This document shows, piece after piece, positions 1 through 8,392 of a stretch of 64,000 nucleotides of DNA (position 1 is the stretch's first letter; the number at the start of each line of letters is the position of its first letter). A program made the position numbers and the translations under genes. The notes below the pieces were generated by a model. The model was given only the letters and a program-made list of their open reading frames with translations. It had not been told where the DNA came from and searched no databases. This DNA is from Rugosimonospora acidiphila (GTDB taxonomy: Bacteria; Actinomycetota; Actinomycetes; Mycobacteriales; Micromonosporaceae), in NCBI RefSeq assembly GCF_039543385.1, contig NZ_BAABJQ010000003.1, forward strand, positions 124,001-188,000, in the 5' to 3' direction.

Positions 1-2124
1 TTGCAGGGTTTCGGCGGCATGGAGTCGGCCGCGGGTGCGCAGGTGGCGGTGCAGGATGGCCGATACGTGCAGCAGGTGTGCCGGCCTGCCGTGTTCGACC
101 GCGTGTCTCGCGGTGGCCAGCTGGTTGGGCAGCTCGCTGTCCAACCAGCCAAGCGCCGCCGCCGGGTGGGGCAGGGTGGGGCTGGGGGTGCGCGCGGGTG
201 GAACCCGCGGACGGTGTTCACGCTCGTACGGGTAGGCGGCGTCCATGGCCGCCGCGGCGGTATGCCGGTAGTAGCCGAGGAGGCCGTCCAGGGCCATGCG
301 CCGGCTGTGTTCGGTTTCGTCCCGGGTCGCGGTGTGGGCGGCGTGGGCGCGGGTCAGGTCGTGGAACCGGTATCGGCCCGGGGCGGGTTCCTGCAGGAGG
401 TGGGCCTCCAGCAGCTGCTCAAGTACCCGGCCCCCCTCCCGGAGGGTGCCATCGAGCAGCGCGGCCGCGGCGTACGCGTCGATGTCTGGACCGGGGTGCA
501 GACCCACCAGCCGGTACCCGCGTCGCAGATCGTCGCTGAGGTCACGGTAGGACAGGTCGAGCGCGGCGGTGACGCTGCGCCGCCCGGCCTCCAACTCGAC
601 CAGCCGGTGCCGCTCATCGCGCAGCCGCTGTACGAGATGGTCCAGGGTCCAGGTGGGGTGGGAGCGTAACCGGGCCGCGGCTATCCGGATCGCCAGCGGC
701 AGCCGGCCGCACAGCTCGACCAACTCGGCCGCCACGTCCGGTGACTGACCGAACAGCCGGCTTTCACCGGCGGTTTGGCGCAGCAGGGTGATGGCGTCGG
801 GCAGTGGCAGGGTGTCCAGCGACAGGGTGTGGGTGTGGTCGAGCCCGGCCAGCCGGCGGCGGCTGGTGACCAGCACCACGCAACCAGGCGCGCCGGGTAG
901 CAGTGGGGTCACCTGGCTTTCGGTCGCGGCGTTGTCCAGCACGATCACCATGCGTTGATCGGCCAGCCGGCTGCGGTACAACCCGGCACGTTGGTCGAGG
1001 TTGGCGGGGATCCGGTCTCCGGCCATCCCGAGCGCGCGAAGCATCTGGTCCAGCGCCTCGCCCGGCTCGACCGGCGCCACACCATCGGTGTAGCCGTGCA
1101 GATCGATGAACAACTGCCCGTCAGGGTACCGGTCGACCATCTGGTGTGCGGCATGCACTGCCAGGGCGGTCTTGCCCACGCCGGCCATTCCGTCGATAGC
1201 GGTAATCACTACCGTGGACGCATCGTGGATCTTCCCCAGGTCGGCCAGTTCCATGGCCCGACCGGTGAATAGCTGAGGCGGGGCGGGCAGCTGCCTGGGC
1301 ACCTGATGCGACGGGCCTGCTGGCGACGCGTCGGGCGGCAGGCTCCGCGCCGCGGGCACCCGGCGCGGAGCCTCATCGCTCAGCACCGCGTGCCGCAGCT
1401 CACGCAGTTGCGGTGTGGGATCTACACCCAACTCGTCAACCAACCGGCGTCGCAACCGCTCGTAGCAGCCCAACGCGTCGGCCCGGCGACCCAGCGCGGC
1501 ATACAACCGAATCGGCCAGCCGTGCAATGGCTCGTCAAGGGTCCGGGCCGCGACGCCCTCCTCGACGACAGCGAGGGCGTCGCCGGGAGTACCGCGACAC
1601 AAGGCCGCGTCCGCGAACCACGCCACCACCGCCCACCGCTCCTCGACCAACGCGGCGACCAGCGGGTGACTGGCCAACAGCGGCACGTCCGCCACCGGCG
1701 TGGCCTGCCACAGCCGCAGCGCCTCCTCCGCCGCCGCGGCGCACGCATCATGGCCACCGGACCGGTGCGCCTCCCGCGCCACCGCCACAAGCCGGCGGAA
1801 CCGCAACACGTCGACCTCGTCATCGACCAGCCGCAGCAGGTACCCATCACCAGAACGCGTGAGCACCCCACTCGGCGCCCGCGCGACCCGCTCCGGATCC
1901 AGCGACCGCCGCAGATGCATGATGTAGGTCTGGATGACGTTCGCAGCGTGCCGCGGCGGGTCATCACCCCACAACGCCGAGACCAGGGCGTCGCGCGACA
2001 ACGGCCGACCACCCGCCAACACCAGCAGCGCGAACACCGCGCGCTGCTGAGCCGGGCCGAGGCGGACTGGTTCGTTGTCGCGCCACGCGCATACCTCGCC
2101 GAACAACTGAATCCGCAGGTTCAT
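1..2124 (-). CDS. SARP (AfsR/DnrI/RedD-type) transcriptional regulator with NB-ARC ATPase domain, 3' end outside window
   Basis: A continuous reading frame of 708 codons runs from an ATG at 2124 off the left edge. The protein begins MNLRIQLFGEV. Residues about 1-95 form an OmpR-type winged-helix DNA-binding domain. About 100-245 form the bacterial transcriptional activation (BTAD) helical domain, with the family hallmark of a region ending VDELGVDPTPQLREL. An NB-ARC nucleotide-binding domain follows, with Walker A GMAGVGKTAL near residue 311 and the kinase-2 strand MVIVLDNA. The last part visible looks like the start of TPR repeats. SARPs activate secondary-metabolite or stress genes, with the ATPase/TPR part acting as a sensor. 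No biosynthetic cluster is visible on this side, so the target may lie to the left. Family assignment is firm; the target is unknown. Confidence 0.93.
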   Translation of the reverse strand, partial: MNLRIQLFGEVCAWRDNEPVRLGPAQQRAVFALLVLAGGRPLSRDALVSALWGDDPPRHAANVIQTYIMHLRRSLDPERVARAPSGVLTRSGDGYLLRLVDDEVDVLRFRRLVAVAREAHRSGGHDACAAAAEEALRLWQATPVADVPLLASHPLVAALVEERWAVVAWFADAALCRGTPGDALAVVEEGVAARTLDEPLHGWPIRLYAALGRRADALGCYERLRRRLVDELGVDPTPQLRELRHAVLSDEAPRRVPAARSLPPDASPAGPSHQVPRQLPAPPQLFTGRAMELADLGKIHDASTVVITAIDGMAGVGKTALAVHAAHQMVDRYPDGQLFIDLHGYTDGVAPVEPGEALDQMLRALGMAGDRIPANLDQRAGLYRSRLADQRMVIVLDNAATESQVTPLLPGAPGCVVLVTSRRRLAGLDHTHTLSLDTLPLPDAITLLRQTAGESRLFGQSPDVAAELVELCGRLPLAIRIAAARLRSHPTWTLDHLVQRLRDERHRLVELEAGRRSVTAALDLSYRDLSDDLRRGYRLVGLHPGPDIDAYAAAALLDGTLREGGRVLEQLLEAHLLQEPAPGRYRFHDLTRAHAAHTATRDETEHSRRMALDGLLGYYRHTAAAAMDAAYPYEREHRPRVPPARTPSPTLPHPAAALGWLDSELPNQLATARHAVEHGRPAHLLHVSAILHRHLRTRGRLHAAETLQ

Positions 2125-2283
2125 GCCATGACCCGAGCCACTGTCCGCGCCTCCCGATCATCACATTCGGTCGCAGATCAGTTCCAACATAGGGTCGGGC
2201 ATCAATTTTGTGAGCGGCGACTTCGGGTCGAAGAGCTCGGTCTGCTACTGGACGGGGGCAACTGCCAGTCGTAGCGGTTCGGA

Positions 2284-3312
2284 TCAGCGGTAACCGCGGT
2301 GGTGGCGACGGCGGGCGGGTTGACCCGTTCGGTCCGTAGCCCGGGCTGTTACCGGTACCGCGAAAGATTGGCGGTCGCCCGACCAACCGGACCGAGGCAC
2401 CAACTGCTCCAGTCGCCGCAGGTCGGCCTCGTCGATCCCAAGGGCCGCCCCCGCGGAGTTCTCTTCGACTCGGTCGAGCCGGCGCGTGCCCGGGATCGGC
2501 ACCACGTCCGGTCCTCGCGCGAGCAGCCACGCCAACGCGAGCTGACCGGTCGTGATGCCCATGTCGGCCGCGATACTGGTCAGTGCCGTGATCTGGGCAA
2601 GATTCCGAGTCAGGTCGATTCCGTGGAAGCGCGGGTCGCCGCGGCGGAAGTCGCTGCTGTCGATCTCGTCGACGGCGAGCGTCGAGCTGAGCAGACCACG
2701 TCCCAACGGGCTGTACGGCACGAGCCCGACGCCCAGCCGGCGAGCGGCCGGCACCACGTCGTCCTCGGGATCGCGCCACAGCAGGGACCACTCGAACTGC
2801 ACAGCGGCGACCGGGTGCACCGCGCAGGCCAGCTCCAACTGCTCGACGGTGACCTCGGACAGACCGATGTGACGCACCAGCCCGGCGCGAACCAGTTCGG
2901 CCATGGCCCCCACGGTCTCGGCGATCGGCACCTGCGGGTCGGCCCGGTGCAAGTAGTACAGGTCGATGACGTCGATCCCCAGCCGGGCCAGGGACGCCTC
3001 GGCGTAGCCCCGGACGTGGTCCGGGTGCCCGTCGAGGCGCACTCCGCCGGCGTCGCGGACGATCCCGAATTTGGTGGCGACCACCGCCTGTTCACGGCGG
3101 CCGGCAAGGACGCGGGCGAGCAGCCGCTCGTTGTGGCCGCCGCCGTAGCTCATCGCGGTGTCGAGCATGGTCACGCCGAGGTCGAGGGCCGCACGCAGCA
3201 CCCGCACGGACTCGTCGTCGTCCACGGGGCCGTACCCCTGGGACAGTCCCATGCAACCGAAGCCGATCGCCGACGTGACCAGCCCTTGCCTGCCGAGGTG
3301 TCGTCGTTCCAT
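2284..3312 (-). CDS. aldo/keto reductase
   Basis: 342-residue TIM-barrel NADPH-dependent oxidoreductase. The catalytic tetrad is in order: Asp51 and Tyr56 (LDTAMSYG), Lys81 (ATKFG) and His122 (YYLHRAD). The C-terminal cofactor motif PIPGTRRLDRVEEN is also present. The reading frame is open 22 codons further upstream, but the ATG at 3312 starts the canonical sequence (MERRHLGRQGL). The gene is divergent from the LysR gene, with about 80 bases between the starts, so LysR control is likely (inference). It lies on the same strand as the SARP gene, 159 bases ahead of it. The substrate is unknown; the family reduces aldehydes and ketones in the cytoplasm. Confidence 0.95.
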   Translation of the reverse strand: MERRHLGRQGLVTSAIGFGCMGLSQGYGPVDDDESVRVLRAALDLGVTMLDTAMSYGGGHNERLLARVLAGRREQAVVATKFGIVRDAGGVRLDGHPDHVRGYAEASLARLGIDVIDLYYLHRADPQVPIAETVGAMAELVRAGLVRHIGLSEVTVEQLELACAVHPVAAVQFEWSLLWRDPEDDVVPAARRLGVGLVPYSPLGRGLLSSTLAVDEIDSSDFRRGDPRFHGIDLTRNLAQITALTSIAADMGITTGQLALAWLLARGPDVVPIPGTRRLDRVEENSAGAALGIDEADLRRLEQLVPRSGWSGDRQSFAVPVTARATDRTGQPARRRHHRGYR

Positions 3313-3391
3313 GACTCCCACCTTCAACAGCGACGAACCATAAGTCAAAGACGCGTTTGTGATGCCACCTAGAAGCATTCACTATGAATCG

Positions 3392-4279
3392 GTGGAACTA
3401 CGCCAGCTCGTGTACTTCGAAGCGGTCGTCCGGCACGCCGGTTTCAGTCGCGCGGCCGAACGCCTGCACGTCGCCCAGCCGGCGGTGTCGGCACAGATCC
3501 GACGGCTGGAGGCGGAACTGGGAACGCCGCTGCTGGAACGCACCACCCGGCGGGTCACGCTCACCCACGCCGGCCAGCTGTTCCTCGCCCGCGCCCGGAC
3601 AGTGCTGGCCGAGATCGAGCACGCCCGCGCCGACCTCGACGAACTGGCCAGCGTGATGCGCGGGCATCTGCGGGTGGGCGCCACCCAAGGGCTCGCGTCG
3701 CTGGACCTGCCCGGGCTGCTCGCCCAGTTTCACCGGCGCTATCCGGGCGTGACGCTGGCCTTGCGCACCGGCCTGATCGACCAACTGCTGAAAGAGCTGG
3801 ACTGCGGTGAACTCGACGTCGTTCTCGGACCGATTCACGCCGACCTGGCGCCCGGCTTCGTCGCCGAGCCCCTGGTGACCGAGGAGATAGTATTGATCAC
3901 GCCGCCGGGCTGGTCACTACCGGGTGGCCCGGCCGCTTCGCTGGAGCAGGTGCGCGACGAGCCGTTCGTGTGTCTGAGTGCCGGCAGCGGCCTGCACACC
4001 ATCCTGCTCGCCGCCGCGGCCGATGCCGGGTTCGAACCGCGCGTTCAGTTCGAGACATACAGTCCGGCCAGCATCCGTGAGCTGGTCTCGGCCGGCCTGG
4101 GCGTAGCGCTGCTGTCCGCATCGAACGCCGGGGCACCGGGCCCGTTGGTCCAGGTCCGTCAGCTGGCGCGTCCGCCGGAGCATCCACCGATCGGCATGAT
4201 CCGCAGCCGCGCCGGCGCGTCGAAGCCGGTCGCCCGGGCGTGGCGGGCGCACCTCGCCCAGGCCCACGCGTCCAGCTGA
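3392..4279 (+). CDS. LysR-family transcriptional regulator
   Basis: 295 residues. The N-terminal helix-turn-helix is canonical (residues about 3-60: FSRAAERLHVAQPAVSAQIRRLE), followed by the linker helix and a type-2 periplasmic-binding-like co-inducer domain to the end. The frame opens at 3359, but family alignment places the start at the GTG at 3392 (VELRQLVYF). That also leaves room for a promoter shared with the divergent aldo/keto reductase. LysR regulators typically control the divergent neighbour and themselves. I could not define a convincing T-N11-A box in the short spacer. The inducer is unknown. Confidence 0.93.
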   Translation: MELRQLVYFEAVVRHAGFSRAAERLHVAQPAVSAQIRRLEAELGTPLLERTTRRVTLTHAGQLFLARARTVLAEIEHARADLDELASVMRGHLRVGATQGLASLDLPGLLAQFHRRYPGVTLALRTGLIDQLLKELDCGELDVVLGPIHADLAPGFVAEPLVTEEIVLITPPGWSLPGGPAASLEQVRDEPFVCLSAGSGLHTILLAAAADAGFEPRVQFETYSPASIRELVSAGLGVALLSASNAGAPGPLVQVRQLARPPEHPPIGMIRSRAGASKPVARAWRAHLAQAHASS

Positions 4280-4372
4280 GCGGACTGACGTCGAGGTGCG
4301 GGCGGATGCGCCCGTTCGTCCAGACGCGCGCATAACGCCGATGACTCGATCGGGAGGGCTGTGGGTGGTCAG

Positions 4373-4948
4373 CTATCCGCGGGTGGGTCCGAGCTCGTCA
4401 AGACTGATCGTCTTCGCCACCTCGGTCAGGTCGTTGCCCAGTTGGTGATCGCGTCCGGGCAGCCGGTGCACCCATGCCTGCGGGATGGCGCGGGCGTACA
4501 GGTCAGCATGCGACGGTGGGGCAATCTGGTCCTGGAGTCCATGGAACACGTGCACCGGCATGCCTTGCGGGAGCCTCGCGCCGAGGTCGGGTGGCAGCTC
4601 GAACTCGGTGCCGGGCCAGCCGCCCGCGCCGACGAACGGAGCGGCGATCAGCACTATCGCGCTGAGCTCCGGTTCCGGTGGCCGATCAGCGAGTAGGTTG
4701 ATGAGGATCGTCGCGCCCACCGAATGGGCGGCGACGACCGCGCCGTCGTCCAGGTCCGTCATCTCCCGTCGGATGGCCGTGCTCCACCTGGCGTAGCTCG
4801 GGTCGTCCTCCTCGGGCATGCGTGGGTAGCGGACCTCGTACCCGTCTCCGAGCTGCCGCTTCAGGCTGTCGACCAGCTTGGCGTCCCATTCGTCGTGGGC
4901 GCCCGCGCCGCCGCCCTGGATGAACAGGATCTGCCGCGTGCCTGCCAT
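4373..4948 (-). CDS. small alpha/beta hydrolase (RBBP9/YdeN-like)
   Basis: 191 residues from the ATG at 4948 (MAGTRQILFIQGGG); an upstream in-frame extension looks non-coding. The fold is a compact alpha/beta hydrolase. The nucleophile elbow is AHSVGAT, with a Ser in G/A-x-S-x-G context. A late Asp lies in HGLQDQIAPP and a catalytic His in PGRDHQLG. The length matches the short YdeN/RBBP9 serine hydrolases rather than full-size lipases. It is convergent with the lysR gene, and the 93-base gap holds no obvious terminator. The substrate is unknown. Confidence 0.85.
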   Translation of the reverse strand: MAGTRQILFIQGGGAGAHDEWDAKLVDSLKRQLGDGYEVRYPRMPEEDDPSYARWSTAIRREMTDLDDGAVVAAHSVGATILINLLADRPPEPELSAIVLIAAPFVGAGGWPGTEFELPPDLGARLPQGMPVHVFHGLQDQIAPPSHADLYARAIPQAWVHRLPGRDHQLGNDLTEVAKTISLDELGPTRG

Positions 4949-5272
4949 GACGATCCGCCTTCCGCCGCTCGGTGACGATCCAGTGCGGTACCCGCTGCCG
5001 GCCCGTGGTAAGCCCCGGTGACCCCTGGGCGCTTGCGGCCGCACCCACCTAATCTATCCAGAAGAAGGTTCCACTGCCGTCGCGTTCACGGGCGTTGATG
5101 CCCCGGCAGTGAGACGACCGGATCTGCCGCCTGCCCGGGGGACGATGCGTGACGGGCGTGCGGTGGCGCCGGCGTGCGGACGTGCCGATGTCAGTGAATC
5201 CTTATTGCCCCTCGAACGCGAGCCGCGCACCGAAGCCGATCATCGCAACGCCGGTTGTCCCATCTAGCGGGA

Positions 5273-5923
5273 TCAGTTCCCCTTCCAGCCGCTCTGCTGC
5301 GGCTGCTGCCCTTGCTGCCCTGGCCACCCCTGCGGCGCTTGTTGTCCCGGCCAGCCCTGCTGCGGCGGCTGCCCTTGCTGCCCTGGCCACCCCTGCGGCG
5401 CTTGTTGTCCCGGCCAGCCCTGCTGCGGCGGCGCGCCGTAGGCCTGGGGTTGTTGGGGCTGAGGGGTGCCGTACTGCTGCTGGGCCGAGGCGGCGTACGG
5501 GTGCTGGCCCATTGCCTGCGCCGGGTTGTACATCTGCGGCGGAGCCTGACCCGGCCCGAAAAAGGGGCCGGCTCCGGCGATCGCCGCGCCGCGCTGAGCG
5601 GAAGCGTTGCGCCGCTGGCGGATGCGGATCTCGCCGCCGAGCCAGGCTGCACCGCCGAGGATCATCAGCGGGCCGAGGACGAACATGACGATGGCCTCGC
5701 GGTGGTTGGATGACTCCTGCTGCGACAGGTTCTTGTTGTCGGTGGAGCCGTTCTGCGTGACCTCGCAGGTGTCGCCCTGCTGCATCGTCTGCCCGCCGCA
5801 GTCAGCGGGGTGTTTCCAGGTGAACACGCCGCCGACGACAAAGAGCACACCGAACAGCGTGCAGAGCACCGAGTATGTCAGGCTCTTCGCGGTACCGGAT
5901 CGCATGGTGGATCTTCTGGCCAT
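5273..5923 (-). CDS. membrane protein with Pro/Gln/Gly-rich repeat tail
   Basis: 216 residues. Two hydrophobic segments (about residues 15-36 and 78-98) flank a short extracytoplasmic loop that has two cysteines (ADCGG and DTCEV), a possible disulfide. The C-terminal half is low-complexity and rich in Gln, Pro, Gly, Tyr and Trp, with GWPGQQ-type units repeated four times, and is probably cytosolic. The track start is ATG 5923. ATG 5905 (MRSGTAK) is an alternative and has an AGAAG sequence at suitable distance. The gene stands alone. Proteins of this design are common in actinobacteria without known function. Part of the tail comes from a 63-base tandem duplication. Confidence 0.8.
   Translation of the reverse strand: MARRSTMRSGTAKSLTYSVLCTLFGVLFVVGGVFTWKHPADCGGQTMQQGDTCEVTQNGSTDNKNLSQQESSNHREAIVMFVLGPLMILGGAAWLGGEIRIRQRRNASAQRGAAIAGAGPFFGPGQAPPQMYNPAQAMGQHPYAASAQQQYGTPQPQQPQAYGAPPQQGWPGQQAPQGWPGQQGQPPQQGWPGQQAPQGWPGQQGQQPQQSGWKGN
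5305..5430. repeat. tandem direct repeat, two copies of a 63-base unit
   Basis: Two adjacent, nearly identical 63-base copies (5305-5367 and 5368-5430). Because 63 is divisible by three, the duplication keeps the reading frame and doubles a 21-residue block in the Pro/Gln-rich tail of the overlapping membrane-protein gene. Confidence 0.85.
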
Positions 5924-6275
5924 GGCCGTTCGGTCTCCGGACGGTCGAAGGGTTTGATGCGGGCGGGCCGCCTACCTCACCCGTTGCGGCGCCGCGAACC
6001 CGGACCGGTCCCGGGACTGACGCGGATGTTACCAGGTAGATCCATTCAGTTCACCGACTGCCCGGCCGGGCTCAGCAAGGCCCGCTCCGCGGTAAGCATG
6101 CTGCGATAGATCGGCGCGGGTGGGTGCTGGTCGACGAGGGCTCTGGTCCAGTGGCCCACGGCGTCTTCGAGCCTCGGTGGCCGCCGCGCCGACCCGTAGC
6201 AGAGGTCGCCAGCGGATGCGCGGTGGCCGGAACCAGTGCGGCACCGTGAAAACGGTGCTCGAATCCGCAGAACCT
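5924..6275. other. intergenic stretch without a supported gene
   Basis: No frame here has a convincing start, ribosome site or recognisable family. A minus-strand frame at 6046-6321 contains a TPR-like phrase (LEDAVGHWTRAL) that could be an eroded remnant, but this is weak. Confidence 0.4.
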
Positions 6276-6317
6276 CCGGCCCCGGCGGGGAGAGGAGATC
6301 TCGCCCGCCGGGGCCGG
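6276..6317 (-). terminator. strong GC hairpin downstream of the serine hydrolase gene
   Basis: Perfect 14-base inverted repeat (6276-6289 with 6304-6317) around a 14-base loop, about 50 bases past the stop at 6367. There is no T-tract, as is common for actinobacterial terminators. Confidence 0.75.
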
Positions 6318-6366
6318 ACATCGCTTAGGGGTGACCTGCGCGCACTGCCTTTCTGGTACCAGCTGT

Positions 6367-7437
6367 TCAGGTCAAGGAGCCGAATTCGGCGTCCAACGCG
6401 CGGGCGAACACGTCGAGGGTGGTCCAGTCGCCGTTGATGCTCTGGGCGAGCAGGTGGCTGCCGCCGATGCTGCCCATCACGTACGACCAGGAGCCGTGGA
6501 TGGCTCCGCCGTGCCCCCACACGGTGGTGCCGCTCGGCAGGCGCTGCGAGTAGACACCGAGCCCGTACGTCGTGTCGGGGATCCAACCGCCGCCATCGGT
6601 CGAGATGCCGGTGAACATCTCGCGGTGCAGGTCGGGCGGCAGCAGCAGGCCGCCGAGCAGTGCGGCGAAGAACTGGTTGAGGTCCTCCAGGGTGGAGATC
6701 ATGCCGCCGGCGGCCCAGCCATGGCTGGGGTTGAGTTCGGTCACGTCGTGCACCGGCGCGTCTGGTCCGGGCAGCATCAGCTTGGAGTAGAGCCTCGGGT
6801 GCGGGCCGTCGATGCCGGTTTCGTCGCCGGGCACGTAGGTGCTGGTCAGGCCGAGCGGGCCGGCGATGCGGTCGGCGACCTCCGCTGCGTAGGCGTGCCC
6901 GGTGACCCGTTCGATGATCATACCGGCGAGGATGTAGTTGGTGTTGGAGTACGACCAGCCGGCGCCGGGCGCGAACAGCGGCGGGTGCGCCAGCGCGATT
7001 CCGACCAGCCGCTCCGGCGTGAACGTGTCGTCGCGGTGAGCCAGGAACGCCGGCCCGACGTAATCGGCGAGCAGCTTCTCGTCGAGTACGTAGTTGAACA
7101 GCCCGCTGGTCTGTTGGAGCAGGTGGCGGATGGTGACGCCGGTGCCGTCGAGGATGCCGGGCAGCCAGCTTTCGACCGGGTCGTCGAGGCCCAGGGCGCC
7201 CTCGCCGACCAGCGTGAGCAGCACGGTGGCGGTGAACGTCTTGGTGGTGCTGCCGATGCGGAACCGCTGTTCTGGACGGCGCGGCGCGCGGATGTCGGTG
7301 TCGGACACGCCGGCCGCGCCGAACCAGGTGGTGTTGCCCTGCCGCACCGCGGCGGCGTAGCCGGGCGCCACCCCGGCGGCCACGGTCGCGTCGAGCACGT
7401 TCTGAACCCCGGCGTGTGTGGCGATGGTGTCGGTCAT
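6367..7437 (-). CDS. beta-lactamase-fold serine hydrolase (DD-peptidase/class C-like)
   Basis: 356 residues of the beta-lactamase/transpeptidase superfamily (PF00144 type). All three active-site elements are present: S63-x-x-K66 (GSTTKT), Y163-x-N165 (YSNTNY) and the H309-G-G311 triad (WGHGGA). No signal peptide is seen at the N-terminus (MTDTIATHAG), so the protein is probably cytoplasmic and more likely an esterase or amidase than a cell-wall peptidase or secreted lactamase. It is divergent from an HTH regulator, and a dyad lies between the two starts at 7472-7489. The substrate is unknown. Confidence 0.9.
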   Translation of the reverse strand: MTDTIATHAGVQNVLDATVAAGVAPGYAAAVRQGNTTWFGAAGVSDTDIRAPRRPEQRFRIGSTTKTFTATVLLTLVGEGALGLDDPVESWLPGILDGTGVTIRHLLQQTSGLFNYVLDEKLLADYVGPAFLAHRDDTFTPERLVGIALAHPPLFAPGAGWSYSNTNYILAGMIIERVTGHAYAAEVADRIAGPLGLTSTYVPGDETGIDGPHPRLYSKLMLPGPDAPVHDVTELNPSHGWAAGGMISTLEDLNQFFAALLGGLLLPPDLHREMFTGISTDGGGWIPDTTYGLGVYSQRLPSGTTVWGHGGAIHGSWSYVMGSIGGSHLLAQSINGDWTTLDVFARALDAEFGSLT

Positions 7438-7471
7438 CTCGTTCCTTTTCTCAGGTCTCCCGGATCGCCCC

Positions 7472-7489
7472 GAACGCTATTTTGCGTTC
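7472..7489. promoter_or_regulatory. dyad operator candidate between serine hydrolase and HTH regulator
   Basis: Perfect inverted repeat GAACGC-N6-GCGTTC, 35 bases upstream of the hydrolase start and upstream of the regulator promoter. It is a plausible binding site for the adjacent regulator (inference). Confidence 0.5.
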
Positions 7490-7515
7490 AGGTAAGCCTC
7501 AACTGGGACGCCTTG

Positions 7516-7544
7516 CTGACATGCCTCTGACCAGGTGTTATAAA
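7516..7544 (+). promoter_or_regulatory. sigma70-type promoter for the HTH regulator
   Basis: A -35 element CTGACA (7516-7521) and a -10 element TATAAA (7539-7544) are separated by 17 bases; each matches consensus at five of six positions. The ribosome site AAGGAGG at 7576-7582 then serves the GTG at 7589. Confidence 0.55.
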
Positions 7545-7588
7545 TCTGTTTTGCAATGATGGTGCGAGCGAACGCAAGGAGGGGTGCG

Positions 7589-8299
7589 GTGCCCGGCGGC
7601 AGGCTCACCCACGACCAGCGGCACTACATCGCCGCGGGGCTGGCCGGCGGCGCCAGCTACACCGAGATCGCCCGGGACCTGGGCCGGCCCGCCTCGACGG
7701 TCAGCCGCGAGGTGCTCCGCAACGGCGGACCCGCGGGTTATCAAGCCGACGCGGCGCAGCTCGCCGCCGAGCGGCGCGCCCGGCGGCCCCGTCCTGCCCG
7801 CGCGGCGGCGGCACCGGCCGGGGTCGACGCGTACGGCCGGGATCCCCAGACTGTGCGGGAGTTCGCGGATGGGTTCACCGCGCTGCTGGTCGGCACCGGC
7901 CTCCCGCGGATGGCGGCGCGCGTACTGGTCTGCCTGTACACCGCAGACAGCGGCAGCCTCACCGCCGCCGACCTGGTACGGCGCCTGAGCGTCAGCCCAG
8001 CCTCGATATCCACCTCGATCCGCTACCTCGAAGACCAGGCGTGGGTGCGCCGAGACCGCCGCGGCCGCCGCGAGCGGTACCTGGTCGACGACGACATCTG
8101 GTACCGCGCGTTCCTGGCCAGTGCGCGACGCAACGCGGCGCTGGCCGAGGCGGCCCGGCGCGGCGCAACCGTATTGGGCACCGGCACCCCGGCCGGCGGG
8201 CGGCTCGCCGCGGTGGGCCAGTTCCTCGGCATGGCCTGTCAGGACATGACCCGGGCCGCGACCCGCTGGCGCGACGCGGTGGCCCGCGACAACGGGTGA
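7589..8299 (+). CDS. helix-turn-helix transcriptional regulator (MarR/GbsR-like with N-terminal HTH_38)
   Basis: 236 residues from the GTG at 7589, chosen because AAGGAGG lies six bases upstream; the frame itself opens 33 bases earlier. It has two DNA-binding modules. The N-terminal one is an IS30-type HTH_38 helix pair (SYTEIARDLGRPASTVSREV). The second, near residues 125-175, is a MarR/GbsR-like winged helix (SVSPASISTSIRYLEDQAWV) with basic wing residues. This architecture recurs in actinobacterial regulators. It is divergent from the serine hydrolase gene and probably controls it through the intervening dyad (inference). Confidence 0.85.
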   Translation: MPGGRLTHDQRHYIAAGLAGGASYTEIARDLGRPASTVSREVLRNGGPAGYQADAAQLAAERRARRPRPARAAAAPAGVDAYGRDPQTVREFADGFTALLVGTGLPRMAARVLVCLYTADSGSLTAADLVRRLSVSPASISTSIRYLEDQAWVRRDRRGRRERYLVDDDIWYRAFLASARRNAALAEAARRGATVLGTGTPAGGRLAAVGQFLGMACQDMTRAATRWRDAVARDNG

Positions 8300-8316
8300 C
8301 GGTCTACCCGTGTCAT

Positions 8317-8338
8317 GAAGTCCCCGTTCAGGGACTTC
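8317..8338. terminator. bidirectional hairpin between convergent genes
   Basis: Eight-base perfect stem (GAAGTCCC/GGGACTTC) with a six-base loop, placed between the convergent regulator and nitrilase genes. Confidence 0.55.
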
Positions 8339-8392
8339 GGAACACGCGGTAGGCGGGTTGTGTTCCTACCCGATGGTCCGCGCCGCGCGGCC

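Noticed and set aside
1..669. Plus-strand frame of 222 codons at the left edge
   Set aside because: It is the shadow of the minus-strand SARP gene, whose domains are unambiguous over the same bases.
1306..2274. 322-codon plus-strand frame
   Set aside because: Shadow of the SARP gene DNA-binding and BTAD regions.
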